The notes under the pieces were generated by a model. It did no database searches and was not told the origin of the DNA. It saw nothing but the letters and a program-made list of their open reading frames with translations. DNA of 64,000 nucleotides from Catenuloplanes niger. GTDB lineage: Bacteria > Actinomycetota > Actinomycetes > Mycobacteriales > Micromonosporaceae. Made by a program: the position numbers and the translations under genes. Where the stretch lies: the NCBI RefSeq assembly GCF_031458255.1, contig NZ_JAVDYC010000001.1, positions 3,233,001-3,297,000 of the forward strand. The letters run 5' to 3'. Shown here piece after piece: positions 42,183-50,831 of this stretch. The first letter of the stretch is position 1. Each line of letters begins with the position of its first letter.

Positions 42183-43661
42183 TCATTCCCGGCCCGGCGG
42201 TGGGCTCATCGCGGCGAGCAACGCGGCGAGCTCGACGGTGGCGAAACCCACCCGGGCGTCGCTCGCGCCGTAGGGCAGCCACAGGTCGCCGTCGTGGACG
42301 ATGCCCCCGCACGAGTAGACGACGTTGGGCACGTACCCGTCGCGCTCGGTCGCGTCCGGGGCGAGAAGCGCGTCGGACAGCTCGCCGATCACCCGCTCCG
42401 GGTAGTCCAGATCCAGCAGGAGCGCGCCGATCGCGTACCGCCGCATGGGTCCGACGCCGTGCGTGAGCACCAGCCAGCCGGCCTCGGTCTCGATCGGCGA
42501 GCCGCAGTTGCCCACCTGGATCAGCTCCCAGCTGTGCCGCGGCGTGTGCAACGGCACCGGCGCCCGCCACCGGCTCAGCTCGTCCATCGTGGACAGGCCG
42601 ATGGTCTCGCCGTCGGAGCGGCAGAGTGCGAGCTGCCGCCCGCCGACCGGCCGGGGGAAGAGCGCGACCCCCTTGTTGGCGGCGCCCGGCCCGCGCATCG
42701 GGTTGATCTCGAAGTGCCGCAGGTCGGTGCTGGCCAGCTCCCGCCCGGCGATCCGCCGACCGTCGTAAGCGGTGTAGGTGGCCCGGTAGACCGGCCCGTC
42801 CGGCCCCGCGTAGAGCACGAACCGGGCATCCTCCATGCCGTTGCTCTCCGGTGGCGTGGCCGGCCAGAGCACGCGCCGCTCCAGGCTCGGTTCAGCCGGG
42901 AAGTCCGTGGCGTAGCTGTCGGACCGGATCCGGCGGATCAGTTCCACGGTGGCCGGGCCGGCGCTGCGGCTGATCAGGTCCGTCGGCAGGCCGGCGAGGA
43001 CCCGCTCGAACGTGGCGTCGTCGTATCGCTCCGGCAGCAGGTCCAGGACGGTCGCGGAGATCTCGTTGTCGCAGCCGCTCTCGTCCAGGCCGGCGGCCAG
43101 CAGGTCGCGGTGCTGCCGGGCGGTGGTGCGCCGCCCGAGCACCAGCGGCCCGGACCGGTCCGCCACGGTCAGCCGCCGACCGGGACCGAGGACCGCGGTG
43201 GCGAATCCGATCGACGACAGATGGCCCTCGCCGATCTGGCGCAGGCTGACCGCGACCCGCAGGCTCCCGGCGTGCAGACCGCTCTGGTCCGGATGCGCCA
43301 CCATCGACGGATTGCACAGCGCGGCCGCCTCGACCGCGTACTCGTGGCTGAAGTAGGCGCCGACCAGGATCCGGGCCGTGCGGGACAGCTCCCCCGGATG
43401 GGCGATCCGGTGCCGGACCAGGTCGTAGTGGTGCAGGAAGGTGTTCTCCAGATCGTCGTGCCGATCGCCGAAGCGGTCCGTCACGGACCGCAGCAGATCG
43501 CTGCCCTCCAGCTCGCCGAGCAGCGCGATGCGGTCGATCAGCGACTGGGCCCGGGTCCGGACCACGGCCGCGTCCTCACCGGGGACGAAGAGCTTGACGA
43601 CGACCCGCCGCGGATCCGGCACCAGCGTGTGATCGAGCCGGATCGCGAGGTCGCCGCTCAT
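42183..43661 (-). CDS. GH130-type mannoside phosphorylase/hydrolase-like protein
   Basis: A 492-residue protein with a five-bladed propeller pattern of GH130 (inverting beta-mannoside phosphorylases and mannosidases): GMEDARFVLY (the E-D-A-R-F signature), ASTDLRHFEINPMRGPGAAN with NKGVALFP, LIQVGNCGSPIETEAGWLVL with THGVGPMRRYAIG, and VPNVVYSCGGIVHDGDLWLPYGASD. The N-terminal ~200 residues are extra. It is the last gene of a four-gene operon; its ATG overlaps the upstream stop (ATGA). It probably degrades or remodels the glycan made by the neighbouring transferases. Confidence 0.85.
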   Translation of the reverse strand: MSGDLAIRLDHTLVPDPRRVVVKLFVPGEDAAVVRTRAQSLIDRIALLGELEGSDLLRSVTDRFGDRHDDLENTFLHHYDLVRHRIAHPGELSRTARILVGAYFSHEYAVEAAALCNPSMVAHPDQSGLHAGSLRVAVSLRQIGEGHLSSIGFATAVLGPGRRLTVADRSGPLVLGRRTTARQHRDLLAAGLDESGCDNEISATVLDLLPERYDDATFERVLAGLPTDLISRSAGPATVELIRRIRSDSYATDFPAEPSLERRVLWPATPPESNGMEDARFVLYAGPDGPVYRATYTAYDGRRIAGRELASTDLRHFEINPMRGPGAANKGVALFPRPVGGRQLALCRSDGETIGLSTMDELSRWRAPVPLHTPRHSWELIQVGNCGSPIETEAGWLVLTHGVGPMRRYAIGALLLDLDYPERVIGELSDALLAPDATERDGYVPNVVYSCGGIVHDGDLWLPYGASDARVGFATVELAALLAAMSPPPGRE

Positions 43662-44704
43662 GACCACCGCCGGGCGTGCTGCAGCGTGGCGACGAACGCG
43701 AGCGTCGACTCGGCGCCCTGATTGAGGTTCGGCCCGGCGGCGGTCAGCCCGTCGAAGCCACCGCCGGTCTCCGGATCCCACATCGGCGCGCCGGCGTCGT
43801 TCTCGCCGAGGAACCAGCCGACGCACCGCCGGAGAGTCACCTCCCAGCTCGGGTCGCCGGTCGCGCCGGCCGCGGTCACGCACGCGTCCGCGAGCGCCGC
43901 GACCTCGATCGGCTGCTGGTCGTACCGGGGCCGGGGCCCACCGCGCCGCCAGCCCGCGACCGGCACCACCGACAGCCGGCCGTCCCGGGTCTGCAGATCC
44001 CGCAACCAGCCGAGCATGCGCAGCCCGGTGGCGAGCAGCGACGCGTCGCCGTCGTACCGGCCCGCCGCGATGACCACCTCGGCGAGCGCCGCGTTCGCAT
44101 AGGTGAGCCGATCGTCCGGCCAGAACCAGTCGACACCCATCAGTGGGTACGGCGGGGCGCCGCCGACGACCGCGCGCGCGGCGTCGGACAGCAGCGCGCC
44201 CGCGACGGGATCGCCGGGATCGGCCCGCAGGACCTCGGCGGCGCCCAGGCCGGCGAACGCCATCGCGCGCGGAGCCGGCGAGCGCCGCGCCGCGCCCAGG
44301 GCGAACGCCGTCCTCGCCTCCTCCCGGACCCACGGCGCCGGGCTGCGAGCGGCGGCGGTGCCGAGGCCCCAGATCGCCCGGCCCCACCAGTCGCCGAGCC
44401 CCGGCTCGTCACGCCAGCGCCGGTCGTACCCGAGCCGGTTGTGGAACGTGCCGTCGGCGGCCTGCGCGTGCGTGAGGAACCCGAGGTAACGCTCGGTCAG
44501 CCCGGTCACCGTGGCGGACGGTTCCGGCTCCCGGGCGGTGACGACCAGCCCGCGGGCCACGTCGTCGGTGCAGTAGCCGTGCCCGCGCCGGACGACCCCG
44601 TGCCGCGCGTGCTCGAACAGGCCGGTGTCGTCACTGAGCCGGACCAGGTGGGCGAACGTGGGCGCGGGCGCGGTCGACGGCGGACCGAGCATGCTGACGG
44701 TCAT
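43658..44704 (-). CDS. Six-hairpin-like glycosidase-type protein
   Basis: A 348-residue protein with features of the (alpha/alpha)6-barrel glycosidase-like domain that often accompanies GT4 transferases: HLVRLSDDTGLFEHARHGV, GHGYCTDDVARGLVV, FHNRLGYDRRW, WWGRAIWGLGTAAAR, DRLTYANAALAEVVIAAG and GGFDGLTAAGPNLNQGAEST. Repeating helix pairs with conserved aromatic and Asp residues point to carbohydrate binding or cleavage. It overlaps both neighbours by 4 bases (ATGA), so it is translationally coupled. The exact activity is unknown. Confidence 0.75.
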   Translation of the reverse strand: MTVSMLGPPSTAPAPTFAHLVRLSDDTGLFEHARHGVVRRGHGYCTDDVARGLVVTAREPEPSATVTGLTERYLGFLTHAQAADGTFHNRLGYDRRWRDEPGLGDWWGRAIWGLGTAAARSPAPWVREEARTAFALGAARRSPAPRAMAFAGLGAAEVLRADPGDPVAGALLSDAARAVVGGAPPYPLMGVDWFWPDDRLTYANAALAEVVIAAGRYDGDASLLATGLRMLGWLRDLQTRDGRLSVVPVAGWRRGGPRPRYDQQPIEVAALADACVTAAGATGDPSWEVTLRRCVGWFLGENDAGAPMWDPETGGGFDGLTAAGPNLNQGAESTLAFVATLQHARRWS

Positions 44705-45813
44705 GCCGCCGCCGCTCCGACCGTTCCCGGGCGCGCGGCCAGCAGCCGGTCGGCCAGTTCGGCATAGCCGCGCGCCACCGCCGGCCAGCGCAGCTGCGCA
44801 CCGGAGTTCCGGGACAGCCGGGCCGCCAGCCCCGGCACGGTCAGCAGCCGCCGGATCGCCTTGGCCAGCGCCTTGGGATCGCGGTACGGCACGAGCAGGC
44901 CCGGCCCGTCGGTGAGCAGCTCCACCGCGTGCGGGAACGGGGTCGCCACCACCGGCACCCCGGCCGCCACCGCCTCGATCAGCACGCCCGAGGTGACCTG
45001 CTCGCGGGAATCGTAGGGCAGCACCACCACGTCCGCCGAACGGATCAGCGCGCCGAGCGCGGCTTGGTCGTGATAGACCTGCTGGTAGTCCACCGTGTGC
45101 GCGACGCCGAGTTCCGCGCCGAGCTGGTGCAGACCCGCCCGGTACGCCTCCCCGTGCAGCTCGAGCACCTTCGGATGGGTCCGGCCCGCCACCGTGTAGG
45201 TCGGCGCCGGCTCCAGGTCCCGCAGCCGGGCCAGCGCCCGCAGCGTCCACTCGATGCCCTTACCGGGGCCGATCAGCCCCCAGGTGAGCAGGTGCGGCCG
45301 CTCCCGGCGGGCGGCCGGACCACCGACCGGACCGGCGGTGCCGTGCGGGATGACCGTCACCTTCGACGGATCCACCGGGTATCCGGCCAGCAGCCGCTCC
45401 CGGGCCGTGTGCGTCATCGTGACCACCGCGCCGGCCGCGCCGACGATCTGGGTCAGCAGCGAGCGTTGGCGCTCGGACGGATGGGTGAGCACGGTGTGCA
45501 GGACCACGATGCTCGGCACGGTCAACCGGCGCAGCAGCGGCAGCACCTCCTCGCCGTCCGCACCCGGGTAGATGCCGTACTCGTGCTGGACGATCGCCAC
45601 GTCGAACCCGTCCAGCGCGGCGGCCGCCGCCGGCCAGCCACCGCGCGACCGCGACGACCAGGTGTGCACGACACCCGGCGGCGCCTGCCCCGCGATGCTG
45701 CCGTCGAGAACCCGCACGATCCCGCCGTCGAGCTCCGCGGCCAGCGCGGCGTTGAAGGTGGCGAGTCCGCACCGGGTCGGCGGGTGGGTGCTGAGAAAAC
45801 CGTAGGTACGCAT
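44701..45813 (-). CDS. GT4-family glycosyltransferase
   Basis: A 370-residue GT-B transferase. MRTYGFLSTHPPTRCGLATF opens the acceptor domain. HTVLTHPSERQRSLL and KVTVIPHGTAG lead into the nucleotide-sugar domain, LLTWGLIGPGKGIEWTLRAL, and the E-x7-E-like segment SREQVTSGVLIEAVAAGVPV. It transfers a sugar (probably mannose or glucose) from an NDP donor. The ATG at 45813 gives the expected N terminus; longer in-frame starts add unrelated residues. Third position in transcript order is taken by the glycosidase-like gene, which overlaps its stop. Confidence 0.88.
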   Translation of the reverse strand: MRTYGFLSTHPPTRCGLATFNAALAAELDGGIVRVLDGSIAGQAPPGVVHTWSSRSRGGWPAAAAALDGFDVAIVQHEYGIYPGADGEEVLPLLRRLTVPSIVVLHTVLTHPSERQRSLLTQIVGAAGAVVTMTHTARERLLAGYPVDPSKVTVIPHGTAGPVGGPAARRERPHLLTWGLIGPGKGIEWTLRALARLRDLEPAPTYTVAGRTHPKVLELHGEAYRAGLHQLGAELGVAHTVDYQQVYHDQAALGALIRSADVVVLPYDSREQVTSGVLIEAVAAGVPVVATPFPHAVELLTDGPGLLVPYRDPKALAKAIRRLLTVPGLAARLSRNSGAQLRWPAVARGYAELADRLLAARPGTVGAAAA

Positions 45814-45855
45814 GAGGTGATCGACCTTCCTGAGTCGTTCGGGTGCGCCGTCGCG

Positions 45856-45936
45856 CCGGCGGATGCGGCGCGTGGGCGTTACGGGTGCCGGGCGAACCGG
45901 CGGATGTGGCGCGTGGGCGTTACGGGTGCCGGGCGA
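45856..45936. repeat. 41-bp tandem duplication at the 3' end of a GT4 gene
   Basis: Forty bases (CCGGCGGATG through GTGCCGGGCGA) occur at 45856-45895 and again at 45897-45936 with one mismatch, period 41. The right copy contains the last codons and stop of the upstream GT4 gene; the left copy lies in the gap before the next transferase. Confidence 0.85.
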
Positions 45937-46927
45937 GCCGGTCGTAGACGGCCAGGTAGTCGGTGACCATCCGGTCGGCGCCGAAGCGCTCCCGGGCACG
46001 GTCCCGGCACCGGGCCCGGTCCAGCGCGACGGCCCGGCCGACCGCCTGGACGGCCCGGTCCACGTCGTCGACGAGCACGCCGGTCAGCCCCTCGTCGACG
46101 ACCTCGGGCATCGAGCCCCGGGCGTACGCGACGACCGGCGTGCCGCACGCCATCGCCTCCACCACGGACAGTCCGAACGGTTCGTCGAACGCGATCGGAT
46201 GCAGCAGCGCGGCCGCGGTGCCGAGCACCCGCGGCCGGTCCGCGGGCCCGACCGGGCCGAGGAACACCACCCGGTCGCCGTCGATGTGCGGCGCCACCAG
46301 CTCGGCGAAGTAGCGCTCGTCCTGCACGATGCCGGCGATCGTGAGCCGGCGACCGGCTCGGCGGGCGATCTCGATCGCCGTGTGCGTGCCCTTGTCCGGG
46401 TGGATCCGGCCGAACGAGACCAGCCCGTCACCCGGTGCCGCGGTGAACGGCAGCCCGGCGAGGTCGACACCGTGATACACGGTGGCGGCGTAGTCGAGCC
46501 CGGCCACCCGGTCCGCGTCGGAGATCGACACGTAGGCGGAGCGCGCGGCCCGGTAGGCGGGCAGGATGCCCGGTCCGGAGAATCCGTGCACGGTGGTCAG
46601 CATCGGCGCCCGGCAGTGCGCGGCGAAGGCCAGTGGCAGCCAGTCGAGGTGGTTGTGCACCAGGTCGAACTCGGCCGAGCGGCTCAGTGCGTGCGCGACG
46701 TGCAGCGCCTCCTGCACCCGTCCGTCCAGGAGGGAGTCGTCCGCGTAACCGTGCGGCACGACCCCGTCCAGCGCCGCCGTGGTGACCGAGTCACGCGTGG
46801 CGAACAACGTCACCTCGACACCGCGCGCGGTCAGCCCGTCGGCCAGCAGACCGGTGATCTGCTCCCACGGGCCGTAGTGCAGCGGCGGGGTCCGCCAGGC
46901 GATCGGGCCGATAAGGGCGACCCTCAC
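45920..46927 (-). CDS. GT4-family glycosyltransferase (first gene of glycan operon)
   Basis: A 335-residue GT-B transferase. VRVALIGPIAWRTPPLHYGP is the typical N terminus, FDLVHNHLDWLPLAFAAH and MLTTVHGFSGPGILP follow, then VSFGRIHPDKGTHTAIEIAR and the donor-site motif HPIAFDEPFGLSVVEAMACG (E-x7-E). The GTG at 46927 has AGGA six bases upstream. It is probably the promoter-proximal gene of the transferase/glycosidase/GH130 operon; 106 bases with a 41-bp tandem repeat separate it from the second transferase. Confidence 0.9.
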   Translation of the reverse strand: MRVALIGPIAWRTPPLHYGPWEQITGLLADGLTARGVEVTLFATRDSVTTAALDGVVPHGYADDSLLDGRVQEALHVAHALSRSAEFDLVHNHLDWLPLAFAAHCRAPMLTTVHGFSGPGILPAYRAARSAYVSISDADRVAGLDYAATVYHGVDLAGLPFTAAPGDGLVSFGRIHPDKGTHTAIEIARRAGRRLTIAGIVQDERYFAELVAPHIDGDRVVFLGPVGPADRPRVLGTAAALLHPIAFDEPFGLSVVEAMACGTPVVAYARGSMPEVVDEGLTGVLVDDVDRAVQAVGRAVALDRARCRDRARERFGADRMVTDYLAVYDRLARHP

Positions 46928-47372
46928 CGGCGTCCTGGCATGCGGGCAATCGTCATCGATGCTCCTCGTGGGCGATCTCGGCCGACGATCCCGGATCGGG
47001 AGGCGCATCGGGACAGGTGGCGGCGGATGGGCGGCCACCGGGGACCCGGGTGACCCACCCACCGTACGCCCCCGCACCACCCGCCCGCGACCGGCGCGCC
47101 CGACCGGGCCCGCAGCGTCCGGGGCGGACTCGGCCGCGGCTCGCCGAGCGCTCGCCGGGACCGTGCCTCGCCGGGTGCGCGTAGCATGGGAGGCGTCCGA
47201 TGCTCTGCCATCGGCTCCTGCCGCCGCCGGCGGCACGCCTCACCGACCTCGGTGGACCTCGTCCTCGCCCGCGCCCCCGGGTTGGGCCCCGCGCCCGCGG
47301 CGGTCCCGACGATCGGAAGTCACCGATGTCCTTTCACCGCCCCTCCAGCACCCGACCGGTGCAGGCCGCCCG
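46928..47372. promoter_or_regulatory. Divergent region between the glycan operon and the nitroreductase
   Basis: About 445 bases between divergent genes. Open frames cross it but none has protein-like character. Promoters for both directions should lie here; I could not choose a -10/-35 pair with confidence. Confidence 0.4.
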
Positions 47373-48134
47373 ATGAGCCCGGTCCCGACCGGCGCGGTGC
47401 GTCCGGTCGACCACGGCATCGCGAACGAGACCTTCCGCCGGGCCATCGTCGCCGCCGGACGGGCACCCACCACCGATCGGGTCCAGCCGTGGCGCTGGCG
47501 GGTGAGCAGCGGTCTGCTCGACCTCTTCATCGAGCACGGCCGGGAGCCCACCGGGCGGCGCACCATGATCAGCTGCGGCGCGGCACTGCACCACGCCCGG
47601 TTGACGCTCGCCGCCCAGGGCTGGCGAGTCACGGTGACCCGGCAGCCCGACGGCGACACCCCGGCACACCTGGCCCGCCTGCGCCTCGACGGCCCCGCCC
47701 CGGTCAGCGCGGACACCACGGAACTGGCGGGCGCCATCCGGCAGCACCCGGGTCCGCCGGCAGCCGACGGCGGCCCGATCGAGCCGGCGCACCTGCGGAC
47801 CGTGGTCACCGCCTTCGAGACCCAGCACGTCGGTCTCGCGCTGCTCAGCCCGGACCAGGCCGGCGCGCTCACGGGTGAACCCGGCGCCGTCCTCGCCGTG
47901 CTGCACGGCCCGCAGGATCGCAACCTCGACTGGCTGCACGCCGGCGAGGCCCTGTCCGCCGGCACGCTGGTGGCCGGCGGGCTCGGGGTGACGGTCGAGA
48001 TGCTCGGGCACGACCCCGAGCCGCTGCGCCGCACGGTTCCCGAGCTGGGCTTCCCGTACCTCGTGGTGCGTCTGCGGCAGGACGCGGCCGGCCCGCCGGC
48101 CACGGCCGGTTTGGCCGGGGACCGGCAGGGGTAA
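47373..48134 (+). CDS. Acg-like nitroreductase-fold protein
   Basis: A 253-residue nitroreductase-fold protein of the Acg group: AGRAPTTDRVQPWRWRV is the FMN-phosphate-binding helix start, RTMISCGAALHHARLTLAAQGW is the conserved SCGAALHH segment, and LHAGEALSAGTLVAGGLGVT corresponds to the second half. Mycobacterial Acg proteins are hypoxia-induced and sequester FMN without clear reductase activity. This copy is shorter than the ~330-residue relatives, lacking some C-terminal sequence. The ATG at 47373 is chosen; the frame is open upstream without similarity. Confidence 0.78.
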   Translation: MSPVPTGAVRPVDHGIANETFRRAIVAAGRAPTTDRVQPWRWRVSSGLLDLFIEHGREPTGRRTMISCGAALHHARLTLAAQGWRVTVTRQPDGDTPAHLARLRLDGPAPVSADTTELAGAIRQHPGPPAADGGPIEPAHLRTVVTAFETQHVGLALLSPDQAGALTGEPGAVLAVLHGPQDRNLDWLHAGEALSAGTLVAGGLGVTVEMLGHDPEPLRRTVPELGFPYLVVRLRQDAAGPPATAGLAGDRQG

Positions 48135-48251
48135 CCCCCGGTCGACAGCCGCAGCAGCACACGGCCTCTCCCGTCGCGGACGGTGCCGGCCCGGACACCC
48201 GCCGGCGAAGACCCACCTCGGGTCCGTGCACCACCTGCCTTCGGAGACATC

Positions 48252-48557
48252 ATGACCAGCTCCACCTTCGGCGCCACCCAGCACGACCACGAGACGCCCG
48301 CCGGCATCACCTCGGTCAAGGGCACCCCCCGCGGCCGGGCCAGGACCAAGCCGGCCTACCGCACCACGGAGTTCATCGCGTACGCCGTGGTCGTGGTGGG
48401 TGTTCTGCTCGCCTCCGCGATCACCGGCGGGGACGCCGGCTCCGGTGACCCGTTCCGCGCCGACCAGGCCTGGTTCTACGTCGCGCTGCTGACCATCGGA
48501 TACATGCTCAGCCGCGGCCTGGCGAAGGCCGGGCGGCGCGGCGGCACGGACGCCTGA
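48252..48557 (+). CDS. Small two-helix membrane protein (101 aa)
   Basis: A 101-residue protein with a polar N-terminal ~38 residues (VKGTPRGRARTKPAYRTTEF), then two transmembrane helices (about 40-58 and 72-90) separated by TGGDAGSGDPFRADQAW, and a short basic tail (KAGRRGG). GGAG lies six bases before the ATG. Similar small proteins are common in actinomycetes with no assigned function. Confidence 0.7.
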   Translation: MTSSTFGATQHDHETPAGITSVKGTPRGRARTKPAYRTTEFIAYAVVVVGVLLASAITGGDAGSGDPFRADQAWFYVALLTIGYMLSRGLAKAGRRGGTDA

Positions 48558-48639
48558 TCGGCACGACGGCTGCCGCCGCCCGGACGGACTCCGGGCAGGC
48601 GGCGGCCGCGCACTCCATTTCGACCAGGTGAGGCCCGGT

Positions 48640-49608
48640 ATGCACACACCCCTGTCCGCTGTCGTCGTGAACCCGGCCAAGGTGCCCGACCTCGACTCGC
48701 TACGCCGCACGATCACCGACTCGCTCACCGCCGCGGGCTGGCCGGCACCGTTGTGGCTGGAGACCACGGTCGACGACCCCGGCGCGGGCCAGGCCACCGC
48801 CGCGGTCCGGGCCGGCGCCGAGATCGTCCTGGTCTGCGGCGGTGACGGCACCGTCATGGCCTGCGTCACCGCGCTCGCCGGGACCGGCGTCGCCATGGCC
48901 GTGCTGCCCGCCGGCACCGGCAACCTGCTCGCCGCCAACCTCGGGCTCACCGGCGACGTCGCCGTCGGCCTCGACGTGGTGCTCCAGGGCGGCCGCCGGC
49001 TCATCGACGTCGGCGTCACCGGCGACCAGAGCTTCGCCGTGATGGCCGGCATGGGCTTCGACGCGAGCATGCTCGACGCCACGAACGCCACCGCCAAGCG
49101 GCACATCGGCTGGCTCGCCTACATCGGCGGCGCCGCCCGGCACCTCCGCGGACGCCCGATGCGCGTCCGGATCACGCTCGACGACCGGCCGCCGTTCGAC
49201 CGCCGCGCACGGTCGGTGATCGTCGGCAACGTCGGCCGGCTCCAGGGCGGGATGCGGCTGCTGCACGACGCACGCCCCGACGACGGCCTGCTCGACATCG
49301 CCATCCTCAGCCCACGCACCCTCTGGCACTGGGCCACACTCGGCTGGGGCCTGCTGCTGCGCCGGAGATCCGTGCCCCGCGTGGAGATCCTCACCGCCGC
49401 CCGGATCGACATCCGCAGCACCCGCGTCCAGCCCCGGCAACTCGACGGCGACCTCATCGCGCCGGGCAACCAACTGCTGATCACCGTACGGCCGAACGCC
49501 CTTCTGCTCTGTGTGCCCCAGCCCGCAACCGACCCGGACCTCGCACACGACATCGACGCCGTCCCCCACACCGCCGCCACCAGCGACCGCGAACCCGCAC
49601 GCTCCTGA
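48640..49608 (+). CDS. Diacylglycerol/lipid kinase family protein
   Basis: A 322-residue DAGK-catalytic-fold kinase. AVVVNPAKVPDLDSLR opens the fold, LVCGGDGTVMACVTALAG has the GGDGT ATP-binding motif, VLPAGTGNLLAANLGL the second conserved loop, and VMAGMGFDASMLDATN the lid of the C-terminal beta-sandwich. It phosphorylates a lipid (diacylglycerol, ceramide or similar) or has a regulatory role. AGGTGAGG six bases before the ATG at 48640 favours that start over the GTG at 48628. Confidence 0.9.
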   Translation: MHTPLSAVVVNPAKVPDLDSLRRTITDSLTAAGWPAPLWLETTVDDPGAGQATAAVRAGAEIVLVCGGDGTVMACVTALAGTGVAMAVLPAGTGNLLAANLGLTGDVAVGLDVVLQGGRRLIDVGVTGDQSFAVMAGMGFDASMLDATNATAKRHIGWLAYIGGAARHLRGRPMRVRITLDDRPPFDRRARSVIVGNVGRLQGGMRLLHDARPDDGLLDIAILSPRTLWHWATLGWGLLLRRRSVPRVEILTAARIDIRSTRVQPRQLDGDLIAPGNQLLITVRPNALLLCVPQPATDPDLAHDIDAVPHTAATSDREPARS

Positions 49609-49837
49609 CCCCGCACCGGCGGCGTTCCCCCGAAGCGGATACCGGAACCACGCGGTGCCGGACTCGTCGTCGGTCCCGTCGAGGGCCCCCGTCAGGACAT
49701 CTTCGTCAGCCGCGTCGTACCGGCGACGTCGGACCCGGAGGCAACGGCAGGCCGCCGGTCACCCATGCATCAGCGACATGAATCGACTGCACTCCTCACG
49801 CGCCGTCCGTCGAGCCGATTCATGGTGACGGCCCAGG

Positions 49838-50761
49838 CTACGTACGGGAATGCGCATTCTGCGTGACGTCGACGAGCGCCGGTGCTCGTCCGCTCAACGG
49901 GTCGAAGCGCACGCTCCGCAGGATGCCGAGCACGGTTTCGGCGCTCGGCGCGATCGCGGGAACGGTGCGCGTCACGACCGCGAGCGGCCTGGACACGAGC
50001 GGGTGCGTCAACGGGATGACCGCGATCGACTCCTGACTGGTGAGCGGCAGCGCGCTGAGCGGCATCGCGGCCACGCCGAGTCCCGCGGCGACCATGGCCG
50101 CCACGGTCGCCGCGGTGTCGGCCTCGTAGGCGACAGAGGGCTTTACGCCGGCCGGAAGGTGTGGGCCGCCGCGGTAGGCGACGACCGGATGGCGTGCCCA
50201 CTGCCGCCAGGAGGCGGTCGCGGCGGCGGCCAGCGGATGACCGGTGGGGGCCACGGCGACGGTCCGGTCGTCACCGATCGGCTGGATGCGCAGGTCGGGG
50301 GCGGGCTCCGGCGCTTCGGTGACCGCGATGTCGGCCCGGCCGGCGCGGATGTGGTCGAGGATCTGCATGGCGTCGGCCTCGAGCACGCGAACTCGGATGT
50401 CCGGTCGCTCCTCGGCGAGGCGTCGGCAGGCGAACGGCAGCACGCAGGCCGCGAGGGCCGGGAGGGCGCCCACGGTGACCGTGCCGTGGTGGCCGTCGCG
50501 GTACGCCTGGAACCGGGCCAGCCCGTTCTCGGCCCCGGTGAGGATCTCCCGGGCCACCCGGACGAACTCACGGCCGTCGGCGGTGACCGCGACCGAACGG
50601 GTCGTCCGGTCGAACAGGCGGACGCCGAGCACGCGCTCGACGTCCTGGACCGCCCGGCTCAGGGCGGGCTGGCTGATCAGAGCCCGTTCGGCGGCATCGG
50701 TGAACGAGCCGGAGTCGGCCACCGCAACCACGAGGCGCAGCTGCGCCAACGTCAGATTCAT
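49838..50761 (-). CDS. LysR-family transcriptional regulator
   Basis: A 307-residue LTTR. The N-terminal winged HTH has MNLTLAQLRLVVAVADSGSF, TDAAERALISQPALSRAVQD and RLFDRTTRSVAVTADG. The two-lobe effector domain starts at HHGTVTVGALPALAACVLPF, with ADIAVTEAPEPAPDLRIQPI in the hinge. It is divergent from an alpha/beta hydrolase 70 bases away, the classical LysR layout, so it probably controls that gene and itself. Confidence 0.93.
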   Translation of the reverse strand: MNLTLAQLRLVVAVADSGSFTDAAERALISQPALSRAVQDVERVLGVRLFDRTTRSVAVTADGREFVRVAREILTGAENGLARFQAYRDGHHGTVTVGALPALAACVLPFACRRLAEERPDIRVRVLEADAMQILDHIRAGRADIAVTEAPEPAPDLRIQPIGDDRTVAVAPTGHPLAAAATASWRQWARHPVVAYRGGPHLPAGVKPSVAYEADTAATVAAMVAAGLGVAAMPLSALPLTSQESIAVIPLTHPLVSRPLAVVTRTVPAIAPSAETVLGILRSVRFDPLSGRAPALVDVTQNAHSRT

Positions 50762-50831
50762 GCGCACGGCGCATAAATTACTGCATTTTAAGTCTTTTAC
50801 GGTGAAGAAAGTCGATCGTACGGTGGCGCCC
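50762..50831. promoter_or_regulatory. LysR/hydrolase divergent promoter with leaderless -10
   Basis: An AT-rich 70-base gap. TACGGT at 50819-50824 ends 7 bases before the hydrolase ATG (50832), consistent with a leaderless transcript. The run ATAAATTACTGCATTTTAAG (about 50773-50792) has interrupted dyads of the T-N11-A kind bound by LysR proteins. Confidence 0.5.
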
